Assembly (NCBI RefSeq): GCF_042667405.1
Contig: NZ_JBHVAL010000009.1
Location: forward strand, 62,001-126,000
DNA from: Arthrobacter sp042667405
GTDB lineage: Bacteria > Actinomycetota > Actinomycetes > Actinomycetales > Micrococcaceae
Direction: 5' to 3'
DNA: 64,000 nucleotides
Below are positions 42,664 through 51,710 of this stretch, one piece after another. Made by a program: the position numbers and the translations under genes. Under the pieces are notes generated by a model, which was not told where the DNA came from, searched no databases, and was given only the letters and a program-made list of their open reading frames with translations. Within the stretch, counting starts at the first letter, position 1, and each line of letters starts with the position of its first letter.

Positions 42664-43551
42664 ATGACAGCGAAGATCAGCCTCAGGAATGTCACCAAAC
42701 AGTTCACGGTCCGGGCTACCAAGTCCACCCCTGCCACGACGCTGACTGCGATCGACTCCCTCAGCCTGGATGTCCGCGACGGCGAATTCCTCACCTTGGT
42801 GGGGCCAAGTGGTTCGGGCAAGACAACGCTTCTGGACCTGCTCGCCGGGCTTTCCACGCCCACCTCCGGAGAGGTATTGGTGGACGGCAAGCCGGTAACA
42901 GGACCTGGCAAAGACCGGGCCGTGGTTTTTCAGCAATATGCCCTATTCCCCTGGCGGACGGCCTCGGCCAACGTCTCCATAGGGCTCGAGGGCGTGGGCC
43001 CGGATGGCAGGAAGCTGAACCGGCGCGAGCGCGCAGCGAAGGCCAAGGAGTACTTGGCACTGGTGGGCCTTGCCGGCTTCGAGGACCGTTACCCGCATGA
43101 GCTCTCCGGCGGCATGAAGCAGCGCGTAGCCATCGCCCGGAGCCTGGCGTACGAGCCCGATGTGCTGCTCATGGATGAGCCGTTCGCAGCATTGGACGCG
43201 CAGACCCGCGAGCAGCTGCAGGACGAACTGCTGCGGATCTGGAAGGCCACCGGCAAGACCATCGTCTTCATCACCCACGGCATCGACGAGGCCGTGTACC
43301 TGGGCCAACGTGTTGCGGTCCTGAGTGCCCGCCCGGGCCGGCTCAAGGAAATCGTGGACATCGATATCCCGGATCGTGAAGGCGAAGAGGACATTCGCTC
43401 CAACCCCGCTTTCGTGGAGCACCGTCACCAGGTGTGGACCCTGCTCCACGACGAAGTCCGTCGGGCACAGGACGCCGGACACCGCAAGATCCTGCCCGAC
43501 GGCAGTGCCCCCGACGAACCAGCAACCACCCCTGAAAGGAGCGCAGCCTGA
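42664..43551 (+). CDS. ABC transporter ATPase (SsuB/TauB type)
   Basis: A 295-residue ATPase. Walker A is GPSGSGKTT, the Q-loop VVFQQYALFPWRTA, the signature LSGGMKQR and Walker B VLLMDEPF. It pairs with the binding protein upstream (2-nt gap) and the permease downstream (overlapping ATG). It energises uptake of the sulfur compound. Confidence 0.96.
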   Translation: MTAKISLRNVTKQFTVRATKSTPATTLTAIDSLSLDVRDGEFLTLVGPSGSGKTTLLDLLAGLSTPTSGEVLVDGKPVTGPGKDRAVVFQQYALFPWRTASANVSIGLEGVGPDGRKLNRRERAAKAKEYLALVGLAGFEDRYPHELSGGMKQRVAIARSLAYEPDVLLMDEPFAALDAQTREQLQDELLRIWKATGKTIVFITHGIDEAVYLGQRVAVLSARPGRLKEIVDIDIPDREGEEDIRSNPAFVEHRHQVWTLLHDEVRRAQDAGHRKILPDGSAPDEPATTPERSAA

Positions 43552-44462
43552 TGACGACCACCCTTGCACAAGCAGAAACTGCCACTTCGGCACCCCGGCA
43601 GACAACCGCCGTCGAGCCTTCCGTTTCACAAGTACCCACGACGGAACGTACGACGCCGGCGCCTGGCCTGGCACGCAGGGTCACCTCGGCTGTGGGTTCA
43701 GGTGTGTGGAAGTCCGCTGCGATCCTTGCGTTCCTGCTGCTGTGGGAGCTCGGGCCAACCTACCTGGCCAGCCCGTCCACCCGGGTGTTCCTTCCGCCGC
43801 TGCACGAAGTGCTCCTGGCATGGGGCAAGCTCTTCGAAGCCGGGACCATCCAAGGCCACATCGCCGCCAGCCTGACCCGCTCGGTGGCCGGTTTTGGCGC
43901 GGCCCTTGTAGCTGGCGTGTCGCTGGGCCTGTTGATTGCCTGGTACGGGCGCCTCAACTCCGTCCTGAACCCGTTGCTGGAACTCTTCCGCAACACGGCC
44001 GCCCTTGCCCTGCTTCCGGTGTTCACACTGTTGCTGGGTATCGGTGAGGAATCCAAGATCAGCATCGTGGCGTACGCTGCGTTCTTCCCGGTGCTGCTCA
44101 ACACGATCGCCGGTGTGAAGACCGTGGATCCGTTGCTGATCCGGGCCGCACGTTCGCTGGGCCTGAACAGCTTCCGGCTGTTCCAGAAGGTCATCCTGCC
44201 CTCGGCGGTTCCGACGATTTTCACCGGTATCCGCATGGCGGGCACGGCGTCGATCCTGGTACTCATCGCGGCGGAAATGGTGGGCGCCAAGGCCGGCCTC
44301 GGCTACCTCATCGTGAACGCACAGAGCAGCTTCCTCATCCCGGACATGTATGCGGGCATCCTCACGGTCTCCCTGCTGGGACTCGGAGTGAACTTCCTGC
44401 TGGTGGGTCTTGAGCGGCACTTCTCCCGCTGGCGGACCGCCGTCGGTTCTGCCGCTTCCTAA
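43551..44462 (+). CDS. ABC transporter permease (SsuC/TauC type)
   Basis: A 303-residue permease with six membrane helices and the EAA-like loop (RAARSLGLNSFRLFQKVILP). The first 45 residues are a Thr/Pro-rich extension. Start ATG overlaps the ATPase stop (TGATG) and has AAAGGAGC ahead of it. Third gene of the sulfur-scavenging operon. Confidence 0.94.
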   Translation: MTTTLAQAETATSAPRQTTAVEPSVSQVPTTERTTPAPGLARRVTSAVGSGVWKSAAILAFLLLWELGPTYLASPSTRVFLPPLHEVLLAWGKLFEAGTIQGHIAASLTRSVAGFGAALVAGVSLGLLIAWYGRLNSVLNPLLELFRNTAALALLPVFTLLLGIGEESKISIVAYAAFFPVLLNTIAGVKTVDPLLIRAARSLGLNSFRLFQKVILPSAVPTIFTGIRMAGTASILVLIAAEMVGAKAGLGYLIVNAQSSFLIPDMYAGILTVSLLGLGVNFLLVGLERHFSRWRTAVGSAAS

Positions 44463-44514
44463 GTTTTACCCGTGGCGACCCAGCCACAACCAACACCGAA
44501 AGAAAAGGAAAACA

Positions 44515-45438
44515 ATGACTGTCATTACCGAAACCAAGCTCGAATTCGCCAAGCTGGGCTCCCGCATCGGCGCCGAGATCCGCGGACTGGACATCAGCGG
44601 GGACCTGAGCGAGGACACGGTTGCCCAGATCCGTGCCGCCCTCAACGAGCACAAGGCACTGGTGTTCCGTGAGGCCAACATCCTCACGGACGAAGCCCAG
44701 GTGAAGTTCGCTTCGCACTTCGGCCCGTTGACCAAGGCGCACCCCACCGTCGCATCGGTGGAGGGCGAGGAGAATGTCCTGCCCGTGGACAGTGAGAACG
44801 GCTCGGCCAACAACTGGCACACGGATGTCACCTTCGTGGTGAACCCGCCGCAGGCTTCGACCCTGCGCAGCATCGACCTGCCGGCTTACGGTGGAGAGAC
44901 CCTGATCGCTTCTTCGGCCGGCGCCTACCAGGACCTCCCGAAGGAGCTGCGGAACTTCGCGGACACTCTGTGGGCCATCCACACCAACGACTACGACTAC
45001 TCAGTTCCCAAGAACCTTGAGCACGCCAACGCCGAGGAACGCCGCAAGGAGTTCACCCGCTTGAAGTTCGAGACCGCCCACCCGGTGGTCCGCGTCCACC
45101 CGCTGACCGGCGAGCGCGGACTGTTCATCGGCGGCTTTGCGCAGCGGCTGCGGATTGTGGGGCTTTCCAACACCGAGTCGAAGGACATCATCCGCCTGCT
45201 GCAGGCCTACGTGACCCGTCCGGAGAACGTGGTCCGCGTGAACTGGGAACCCAACCAGGTTGTGCTGTTCGACAACCGCATTACCCAGCACTACGCTCCG
45301 GACAACTACGACGGCCAGCCCCGCAAACTGAACCGGGTGACCATCGCCGGCGACATCCCCGTGGGCGTGGAGGGGAAGCCCAGCCAGGCTATCCAGGGTG
45401 ATTCCAGCACCTACTCCGTGGTGGCTGAACTGTCGTAG
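44515..45438 (+). CDS. TauD/TfdA dioxygenase (sulfate-ester dioxygenase type)
   Basis: A 307-residue 2-oxoglutarate and Fe(II) dioxygenase. Metal ligands are His102 and Asp104 (NNWHTDVTF) and His259 (RITQHYAP), with Arg in PRKLNRVTI for 2-oxoglutarate. The sequence is very similar to Mycobacterium tuberculosis Rv3406, which oxidises alkyl sulfates; taurine is an alternative. It would release sulfite or sulfate from the compound brought in by the ABC importer. AAGGAAA precedes the ATG. Confidence 0.92.
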   Translation: MTVITETKLEFAKLGSRIGAEIRGLDISGDLSEDTVAQIRAALNEHKALVFREANILTDEAQVKFASHFGPLTKAHPTVASVEGEENVLPVDSENGSANNWHTDVTFVVNPPQASTLRSIDLPAYGGETLIASSAGAYQDLPKELRNFADTLWAIHTNDYDYSVPKNLEHANAEERRKEFTRLKFETAHPVVRVHPLTGERGLFIGGFAQRLRIVGLSNTESKDIIRLLQAYVTRPENVVRVNWEPNQVVLFDNRITQHYAPDNYDGQPRKLNRVTIAGDIPVGVEGKPSQAIQGDSSTYSVVAELS

Positions 45439-45461
45439 GGGGTCTTATGTGTTGCTGTTGT

Positions 45462-45533
45462 AACCCAACTGAGTCGCAGTAAATGTCGTTTTGAGCGTTC
45501 ATAACGACACGAACTGCGACTCAGTTTGGGTTT
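45462..45533. repeat. 72-nt palindrome between convergent genes
   Basis: Arms AACCCAACTGAGTCGCAGT and ACTGCGACTCAGTTTGGGTT match except for one extra A; an inner arm TGTCGTT/AACGACA continues the stem. It lies between the dioxygenase and the aldo/keto reductase genes and includes the latter's stop codon. It resembles, in layout but not in sequence, the palindrome at 13952. Confidence 0.88.
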
Positions 45534-46485
45534 AAGGGATGTTGCTTCCCCGGGCTGCCATCCACAGGCCGTACCACTCGGCGCGGGACATCTGCGCAGC
45601 CACGTCTGCAGCGTCCGCACAGGCACCGATCCGTGAAAGGTTGGTTGTGCCGACCACCGGCGATATCCGGGCCGGATGCTTCATGAGCCAGCCCAGCAGG
45701 ACAGCTTCCGGCGTCGTGTGCTTCTCCGCCGCCAGGCGCTCGAGCATCGCAACAACAGCTTCATCAGCCGATGACAGCGCCCCGGCCCCGGTGTACCGCC
45801 CTTGGGCCAGGGAGCCGTACGCCTGAAGCTCAATCCCCTTGTCCATGCAGTACTCAAGCGTCCCGTGGGGAAAGCTGGTTGCGGCGCCCTCGGCATGGTT
45901 GACCAGCACAGTGCTCTCCAGCCAATCGCGCTTGAGCAGGCTCATCTCCAGCTGGTTCGCGACAACGGGCGTTTCCAGGCGGTCCTGGAGGTACGCGATC
46001 TGGGCCCCGGACATGTTGGACACACCCAGTTGCCGCACTTTGCCTTCGGCCATCAACTGCCCGACGGCGTCAGCCACCTCGCGCGCGTCCATCAAGGGAT
46101 CAGGACGGTGCAGGAGCAGAAGGTCGACGTACTCCGTTTGGAGCCGTTTCAGGCTGTCATTGACCCGTTCAAGGATGGCTTCCCGGCTGAGGTCGTAGTG
46201 GGTCTGCAACCCCCGCTCCCCCAGCCTGATCCCGCACTTGGTCTGCAGCTGGATCTTCTCCCGCAGGCCTTGCGAACGGACGAGGACCTCCCCAAAAACG
46301 GCCTCTGATTTACCTCCCCGGTAGATATCGGCGTGGTCGAAAAGACCTATCCCGATCCCCCGCGCCGATTCAATCACGGCAGCGGCCTGGTCGATCTCAG
46401 CGGCCCCGTAGGAGGCGCCTTCCCAGGATCCGCCCAGTCCCATGCAGCCGTAGATGAGGCGTCCGCGCCCGTTCGCAATGTTCAC
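45532..46485 (-). CDS. Aldo/keto reductase
   Basis: A 317-residue TIM-barrel oxidoreductase. The catalytic residues fit LFDHADIYRGG (Asp, Tyr), LQTKCG (Lys) and LLLHRPDPL (His). QLGVSNMS and the C-terminal SPVVGTTNLSRI are NADPH-site features. It probably reduces an aldehyde or ketone; the substrate is unknown. The gene lies next to a GH13 glucosidase in the same direction after 20 nt. Confidence 0.9.
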   Translation of the reverse strand: MNIANGRGRLIYGCMGLGGSWEGASYGAAEIDQAAAVIESARGIGIGLFDHADIYRGGKSEAVFGEVLVRSQGLREKIQLQTKCGIRLGERGLQTHYDLSREAILERVNDSLKRLQTEYVDLLLLHRPDPLMDAREVADAVGQLMAEGKVRQLGVSNMSGAQIAYLQDRLETPVVANQLEMSLLKRDWLESTVLVNHAEGAATSFPHGTLEYCMDKGIELQAYGSLAQGRYTGAGALSSADEAVVAMLERLAAEKHTTPEAVLLGWLMKHPARISPVVGTTNLSRIGACADAADVAAQMSRAEWYGLWMAARGSNIP

Positions 46486-46505
46486 TTGTTGTTTTTCCTG
46501 TGCGC

Positions 46506-48260
46506 TTAGGCTTCGCGGACAATCCAGGCGGTGGTATCGGCCGGAAGCTTGCCGTCCTCCAAGGGACCGCTGCTCACGACGACGGTCCCCGCCGGGAGCT
46601 CGAACGCTTCAGCGCCGAAGTTGGTCACCGTTTCCCAGCCGCCCGGGCGGCTGAAGTGCAGCACCTCGGGGCGGCCCGTTTCCACCCACTCGAGTTCCTC
46701 CTCGGTCTGCAGCTCACTGCGCAGGCGCAGGGCCTTGCGGTAGAGCTCGAGGGTGGAGCCTTCAACACCTTCCTGGGTGGACACGGCGTAGTCCTTGAAC
46801 CAGGCAGGCTGGGGCAGGTGTGCAGTACCTGCCCCGAAGCCGAAGGACGAGCCCTCGGGCGTCCACGGCAGCGGTACCCGGCAGCCGTCGCGGCCGATTT
46901 CCACGCCCTTGTTGCGGAAGAAGGAGGGGTCCTGGCGTTCGGAGTCGGGAATCTCTGTGACTTCGCGCAGCCCGAGCTCTTCACCCTGGTACAGGTAGGC
47001 CGAGCCGGGGAGCGCGAGCAGCAGCAAGGAAGCCGCCCGTGCCCGCTTGAGGCCAAGTTCGATGTCCAGCTCTTCAGCCGGGGCACCAGCAAGCAACCAG
47101 CCCTTGCCGTCCTGGCCCTTGGGTTCGGCACCGGTGATGTCCTGGGCTGCGTTGGTCCCCTGTGCGACGGAACCACCCTTCGGCAGCCCGTAGCGGGTGG
47201 CGTGCCGGACGACGTCGTGGTTGGAAAAGACCCAGGTGGAGGAAGCGCCGGACTCCTTGGCGTGCACCAGGTTGTCGGTGATGATCTTCTTGAAGGATGC
47301 GGCGTCAAAGTCCGACTGCAGCAGGTCGAAGTTGAAGGCCTGGCCCAGGCCCTCGGGGCTGGCGTAACGCGCACGGCGTGACTCGTGGACCCAGGCTTCG
47401 GCGACGGCGGTCCGGGGCGGGTTGTATTCATTGAAGAGTTTGCGCCACTCCGCGTAGACCTCGTGGACTTCGTCCCGGTCCCAGAAGGGGTGGGAGCCGT
47501 CGATGAAGCCGTCAGTTCCGTGGGCCTTCTTCAGGAGGTCTTCCTTCATGGGCATCGGCTCGGACAAGTCCTTTGCCATACCGTGGGCCACGTCGATGCG
47601 GAAGCCGTCCACGCCGCGGTCGGACCAGAAGCGCAGGGTCTTCAGGAAGTCTTCGCGGATCTCCGGGTTCTCCCAATTAAAGTCCGGCTGCTCCTTGGCG
47701 AAGATGTGCATGTACCACTGGCCCGGGGTGCCGTCCGGTTCCGTGATGCGCTCCCAGATGGGTCCGCCGAATACGGAGTCCCAGTCCGACGGCGGCACTT
47801 CGCCGTTTTCGCCCTTGCCGTCACGGAAGATGTAGCGCTCACGTGCGGCAGAGCCCTTCGGCGACGCGAGGGCTTCCTTGAACCACTCGTGCCGGTCTGA
47901 GGAGTGGTTGGGGACAATGTCCACTACCAGCTTGATGCCGGCGGCGTGCAGGGCTGCGGCCATCTCGTCAAAGTCCTCAAGCGTTCCGAGCTTGGGGTCC
48001 ACGTTCCGGTAGTCATCCACGTCATAGCCGCCGTCGGCGAGCGCGGAAGGATAGAACGGGCTCAGCCACACAGCATCGACGCCAAGTTCCTGCAGGTAGG
48101 GAACCTTGGCCGTGATGCCCTTGATGTCACCCAGGCCATCACCGTTGGCGTCGTAGAAGCTGCGGGGGTAGATCTGGTACACCGCTGCCTGGCGCCACCA
48201 GTTGGGGTCGGCCATGCGGTCGGAGTGGGACAGGTTTGCCTTGGTGGCGGAGGTGCTCAC
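46506..48260 (-). CDS. Glycoside hydrolase family 13 (alpha-glucosidase or oligo-1,6-glucosidase type)
   Basis: A 584-residue cytosolic (no signal peptide) GH13 enzyme. Motifs in order: region I DIVPNHSS, region II GFRIDVAH with the nucleophile Asp, region III TAVAEAWV with the acid/base Glu, region IV FSNHDVVRH. Likely substrate is a maltose-, isomaltose- or sucrose-type disaccharide brought in by the permease pair. GTG at 48260 has AAGGAG upstream, and AT-rich operator sites lie just before it. Confidence 0.94.
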   Translation of the reverse strand: MSTSATKANLSHSDRMADPNWWRQAAVYQIYPRSFYDANGDGLGDIKGITAKVPYLQELGVDAVWLSPFYPSALADGGYDVDDYRNVDPKLGTLEDFDEMAAALHAAGIKLVVDIVPNHSSDRHEWFKEALASPKGSAARERYIFRDGKGENGEVPPSDWDSVFGGPIWERITEPDGTPGQWYMHIFAKEQPDFNWENPEIREDFLKTLRFWSDRGVDGFRIDVAHGMAKDLSEPMPMKEDLLKKAHGTDGFIDGSHPFWDRDEVHEVYAEWRKLFNEYNPPRTAVAEAWVHESRRARYASPEGLGQAFNFDLLQSDFDAASFKKIITDNLVHAKESGASSTWVFSNHDVVRHATRYGLPKGGSVAQGTNAAQDITGAEPKGQDGKGWLLAGAPAEELDIELGLKRARAASLLLLALPGSAYLYQGEELGLREVTEIPDSERQDPSFFRNKGVEIGRDGCRVPLPWTPEGSSFGFGAGTAHLPQPAWFKDYAVSTQEGVEGSTLELYRKALRLRSELQTEEELEWVETGRPEVLHFSRPGGWETVTNFGAEAFELPAGTVVVSSGPLEDGKLPADTTAWIVREA

Positions 48261-48273
48261 GAAACTCCTTTGA

Positions 48274-48291
48274 TTTAGATTCTAAATTTAG
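48274..48291. promoter_or_regulatory. AT-rich operator upstream of the GH13 gene
   Basis: TTTAGATTCTAAATTTAG contains CTAAATTTAG (48282-48291), a perfect 10-bp palindrome that also occurs upstream of the ROK regulator. A likely ROK target site. Confidence 0.6.
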
Positions 48292-48343
48292 TTCCCGAAC
48301 CAGTATGTGACGGCTGGCGCGGGAGGTCAACAGCCCTCTGGCG

Positions 48344-49243
48344 TCAGCCTTTGACAGCGCCCTGCGTGACGCCCGCCATGACCCACCTCTGGGTGAAGAG
48401 GTAAGCGACGATCGCAGGCGCCATGGCCATCAGGTAAGAGGCGAAGGAGACGTGGTAGTTGTTGCTGAACTGCGTCTGGAACAAGCTCTGCCGCACGGGG
48501 AGGGTCTGAAGTGCCGGATCGGAAATGATCAATGAAGGCATCATGAAGTCGTTCCACGCATAGAGGAAAGCGAAGATGCCCACTGTTGCACTCATCGGAG
48601 CCAGCAAGGGAAAGATCAGCTTCCAGAACGTCTGCCATGTGGTGGCTCCGTCGATCCTGGCGCTTTCTTCCAACTCCATGGGAATGGAGCGCAGGAACGC
48701 GGTGAAGAGAAGCACACTGAAACTCAGTTGGAACATCGTGGCCAGGAGGATCACACCGAACGGGTTGTCCAGACCGAGCCGCCCGGTCAGTTGGATCTGC
48801 GGCAACGCCACCACTGGGAAAGGGATGAACATCGCCGCGAGCAGGTAGAAGAACGAATACCGGAACAAGCGCCGGTCCCAGTTGCGGACAATCGCATAGG
48901 AGGCGAACGCTGCAAGGACGATCGTGGCGACCACGGTCCCGGCAGTAACCAGGAGGGACATCGCCGCACCCACGGGGAAGTTGGTCAGTGTCCACGCCTG
49001 GATGAAACCGTCGAGGCTGAAGGGAGACGGCAAGGAAAAGGCATTGCCGTCCACGGCCTGCCCCTGTGTCTTGAAGGCCATGGACACGGTGACATACAGG
49101 GGCAGAAGGACAGTCACTGCGCACAGGACAAGCACGGTGGTGGCGGACCAGTTGATCCGCTCCGGCTTCTCGGGTGAGCGCCGGGCACTTACAGAAGTGG
49201 CCTTGGTGGCGTGTTCAGGGTCGAGGGTGGTTTGTGTGCTCAT
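48344..49243 (-). CDS. Sugar ABC transporter permease (MalG type)
   Basis: A 299-residue permease with six membrane helices and the EAA-like loop (EESARIDGATTWQTFWKLIF). It is the second permease of a binding-protein-dependent sugar importer. Its start overlaps the first permease's stop (TGATG). No ATPase is encoded in the locus. Confidence 0.94.
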   Translation of the reverse strand: MSTQTTLDPEHATKATSVSARRSPEKPERINWSATTVLVLCAVTVLLPLYVTVSMAFKTQGQAVDGNAFSLPSPFSLDGFIQAWTLTNFPVGAAMSLLVTAGTVVATIVLAAFASYAIVRNWDRRLFRYSFFYLLAAMFIPFPVVALPQIQLTGRLGLDNPFGVILLATMFQLSFSVLLFTAFLRSIPMELEESARIDGATTWQTFWKLIFPLLAPMSATVGIFAFLYAWNDFMMPSLIISDPALQTLPVRQSLFQTQFSNNYHVSFASYLMAMAPAIVAYLFTQRWVMAGVTQGAVKG

Positions 49244-50187
49244 CAGAGTGCATTCCGTCCGCGGGTGAGGGATAGCTGTACAAGGGAAATGGCGATGGCT
49301 ACCAGGAAGAAAATGGTCGCATTGGCCATCTGGTAGGCGTAGTCACCACCGTTGAAGCCAGTGATGACTGTCATGGCGATGCTTCGCGTGGAGGTGCCCG
49401 GTCCTCCATTGGTCAGACCCACGATGATGTCGTAGGCATTGAGGAAACCCTTGAACCCGAGGATGACATTGATGACCACATAGCCGGCAACCAGCGGCAG
49501 CGTGATTTTGAGCAGCTGCTGTGTTTTGCTCGCACCGTCGAGGTCTGCTGCCTCATAGACATCTCCCGGAACGGCGACGAGGCCCGCGATGTAGATGAGC
49601 AGTGATCCGGGAACTGCCTGCCAGGCCGTGACCAGCACGATCGCAATCCAGGCAAGGTCAGGGTTGGCCAACAGGCTCTCCTCCAACCATGGGATTCCGG
49701 CGGAAACGCCGAACGCCGGCAGGGAATTGGAAAAGAGGAAGTTGAACACGTAGGCGATGATGATGCCGGAAACAACCATCGGAATCACGAAGACGGTCCG
49801 CAGCGCAGACTTCATCCGGATGCGGGAGGTCAAGCCGACTGCCAGCAGGAAAGCGATCACATTCACCGCGATGACTGTGACAATCGAGAAACCGAACGTG
49901 AACAGGTAGCTCTGCAGGATTGCGGGGTCGCTGAAGAGTGCGATGTAGTTGGTCAGCCCAACGAACTCCCAGTCTCCGATGCCAATGGAGTCCGTAAAGC
50001 TGAAGAAGATACCGATGACGCCCGGGACTGTGATGGCCAAAGTGAAAAGGACAAGGCTCGGCAGCAGGAAAAGGTAGAAGATCGGCTCAACCCGCTTCCC
50101 CTTGCGCTTTTTCGGCACCGGGCCCCGCCCGATGGTCCGGGACTCCCCTGGGCTCTCTGATGATTTTGAAGTTGCGATGATGGACAT
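49243..50187 (-). CDS. Sugar ABC transporter permease (MalF type)
   Basis: A 314-residue permease with six membrane helices and a basic N-terminus (KKRKGKRVEP). The EAA-like loop reads YEAADLDGASKTQQLLKITL. It forms the other half of the membrane pore. It follows the binding protein gene by 21 nt. Confidence 0.94.
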   Translation of the reverse strand: MSIIATSKSSESPGESRTIGRGPVPKKRKGKRVEPIFYLFLLPSLVLFTLAITVPGVIGIFFSFTDSIGIGDWEFVGLTNYIALFSDPAILQSYLFTFGFSIVTVIAVNVIAFLLAVGLTSRIRMKSALRTVFVIPMVVSGIIIAYVFNFLFSNSLPAFGVSAGIPWLEESLLANPDLAWIAIVLVTAWQAVPGSLLIYIAGLVAVPGDVYEAADLDGASKTQQLLKITLPLVAGYVVINVILGFKGFLNAYDIIVGLTNGGPGTSTRSIAMTVITGFNGGDYAYQMANATIFFLVAIAISLVQLSLTRGRNAL

Positions 50188-50208
50188 TTTTCTGGCTCCC
50201 TGTCTGTG

Positions 50209-51480
50209 CTACTGGCGGAAGGCCAGGCGTGCCCAGTCTGCGTCGAGTGTGCGGAGGGTGGAGGTGGCGTCGGCTCCAAACACGAGCGCCTGCGTGTAGT
50301 TCATGATGGGGATCGTCTTGGGAACCAGCACGGACGGCCCCTGGTACACCTGGGCGTTGTTGTAGTACTTGGCCATTCCCTCGACCCTGGGATCGGGGGC
50401 TCCGCTTGCGTCCTTGGTGGGGGTGAATCCCAGCTGCGATGCGTTGTAGGCCTCGATCACTTCGGGCCTGTAGAGGTATTCGAGGAATTCATGGGCCGCG
50501 TCCTTATGCTTGGACGCCTCCGGAATCCAGGCGGCGAGGTCCACGTTGACCCGCACGCGCAGGTCTTCCGGATTTTCCGTCATCGGCAGTGGGAAAGTAC
50601 CAAGCTTCAAGTCCGGCGCTGTCTTGGCAACTTCGCTGAAGGCCCAAGGACCCTGCAGGTACATGGCGGCCTTGCCCTGGGAGAACGCGAGGTTGCCGTC
50701 TCCGTAGGCCCGGCTGGCGGCGTCCTTGTTCACATAGTTCTTTGCCAGCGTCAGCATCTTTTCCACGGGCTGGTGGAAGTCCTTTTGGAACGAGGCCTGG
50801 GATTCCGGCCCCACGGCCGTGCCTTCGGATTCCAACTTGTCGAAAAAGTCGAGGGTATCCACTTGGCCGCCTACCGAGTAATCGAACCATCCCTGGGCGA
50901 TGGTCCAATCGTCTTTCCAGGTTGCGTAGAAGGGCGTCACTCCGGCCGCTTTGAGCTTGTCGCAGGCAGCGATCAATTCGCTCCAAGTGCGTGGAATCTC
51001 GATGTTGTTGGCAGCGAAGATCTCCTTGTTGTAGATCACTGAGGACGCCATGATCGAGTACGGCAAGGCGCTGGTCCGGCCCGGATAGGAACCGTACTGG
51101 TCCATCAGCGGCTGGAGATCTTCGCGGACACGGGACGCGGCCCCTGTGTCAGACAAGTCGCTCAGGACTCCCCGTTGGACAAACCGTGAGGTCTCCATGT
51201 TGTAGTTGGCCAAGGCGATGTCCGGCGGGTTTCCCCGGACGAAGCTCGCGGACACAACGTCAACACCGGAGGTATCCAGCACGACTTCCGTATGGTCCTG
51301 CGATGCGTTGTAGTCGGCGACGAGCTTGGTCATGAAGCCGATCGCCTCCCGCTTGCTGAAGGTGAAGCGGATGGTCTCTTTTCCCTGATCGCCGGAACAC
51401 CCCGAGAGCAGTCCTGCAAGCAATGCCAGTCCGAGGCCCATTGCTGCCATGCGTTTCTTGCGTGTCACTTTCACAGACAC
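50209..51480 (-). CDS. Sugar ABC transporter binding lipoprotein
   Basis: A 423-residue extracellular solute-binding protein, family 1. The signal peptide ends in the lipobox LLSGC (acylated Cys28). The N-lobe contains MASSVIYNKEIFAANNIEIP, and KAAMYLQGPWAF marks the binding cleft region. It likely binds an oligosaccharide. GTG at 51480 follows AAGGACAAC. It begins the operon of two permeases and the GH13 gene, and is divergent from the ROK regulator. Confidence 0.93.
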   Translation of the reverse strand: MSVKVTRKKRMAAMGLGLALLAGLLSGCSGDQGKETIRFTFSKREAIGFMTKLVADYNASQDHTEVVLDTSGVDVVSASFVRGNPPDIALANYNMETSRFVQRGVLSDLSDTGAASRVREDLQPLMDQYGSYPGRTSALPYSIMASSVIYNKEIFAANNIEIPRTWSELIAACDKLKAAGVTPFYATWKDDWTIAQGWFDYSVGGQVDTLDFFDKLESEGTAVGPESQASFQKDFHQPVEKMLTLAKNYVNKDAASRAYGDGNLAFSQGKAAMYLQGPWAFSEVAKTAPDLKLGTFPLPMTENPEDLRVRVNVDLAAWIPEASKHKDAAHEFLEYLYRPEVIEAYNASQLGFTPTKDASGAPDPRVEGMAKYYNNAQVYQGPSVLVPKTIPIMNYTQALVFGADATSTLRTLDADWARLAFRQ

Positions 51481-51548
51481 GTTGTCCTTTCGTCGTACGG
51501 CCCCACTGCCGCATGCGTTGGATGATGGCGCGCTACATCACCCAGGAG

Positions 51549-51570
51549 TTTAGATAGGAAATAAATTTAT
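51549..51570. promoter_or_regulatory. Operator before the binding-protein gene
   Basis: TTTAGATAGGAAATAAATTTAT contains ATAAATTTAT (51561-51570), a palindrome differing by its ends from the CTAAATTTAG sites, about 70 nt upstream of the binding-protein start. Confidence 0.5.
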
Positions 51571-51636
51571 TATCTGCCATAAGTATTCTGTGAGCGGTGC
51601 CACACCGTCAAGCCAGCCGTCGTAACAAGGCGAAGT

Positions 51637-51659
51637 CTAAATTTATGTACTAAATTTAG
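51637..51659. promoter_or_regulatory. Operator before the ROK regulator gene
   Basis: CTAAATTTAT (51637-51646) and the perfect palindrome CTAAATTTAG (51650-51659) lie 50 to 75 nt before the ROK start, between the divergent promoters. Confidence 0.6.
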
Positions 51660-51710
51660 AGCGGTTGATGAGTCCTTCCATCGCCTCGCCTGAAAAGTTG
51701 GGAGCACTGC

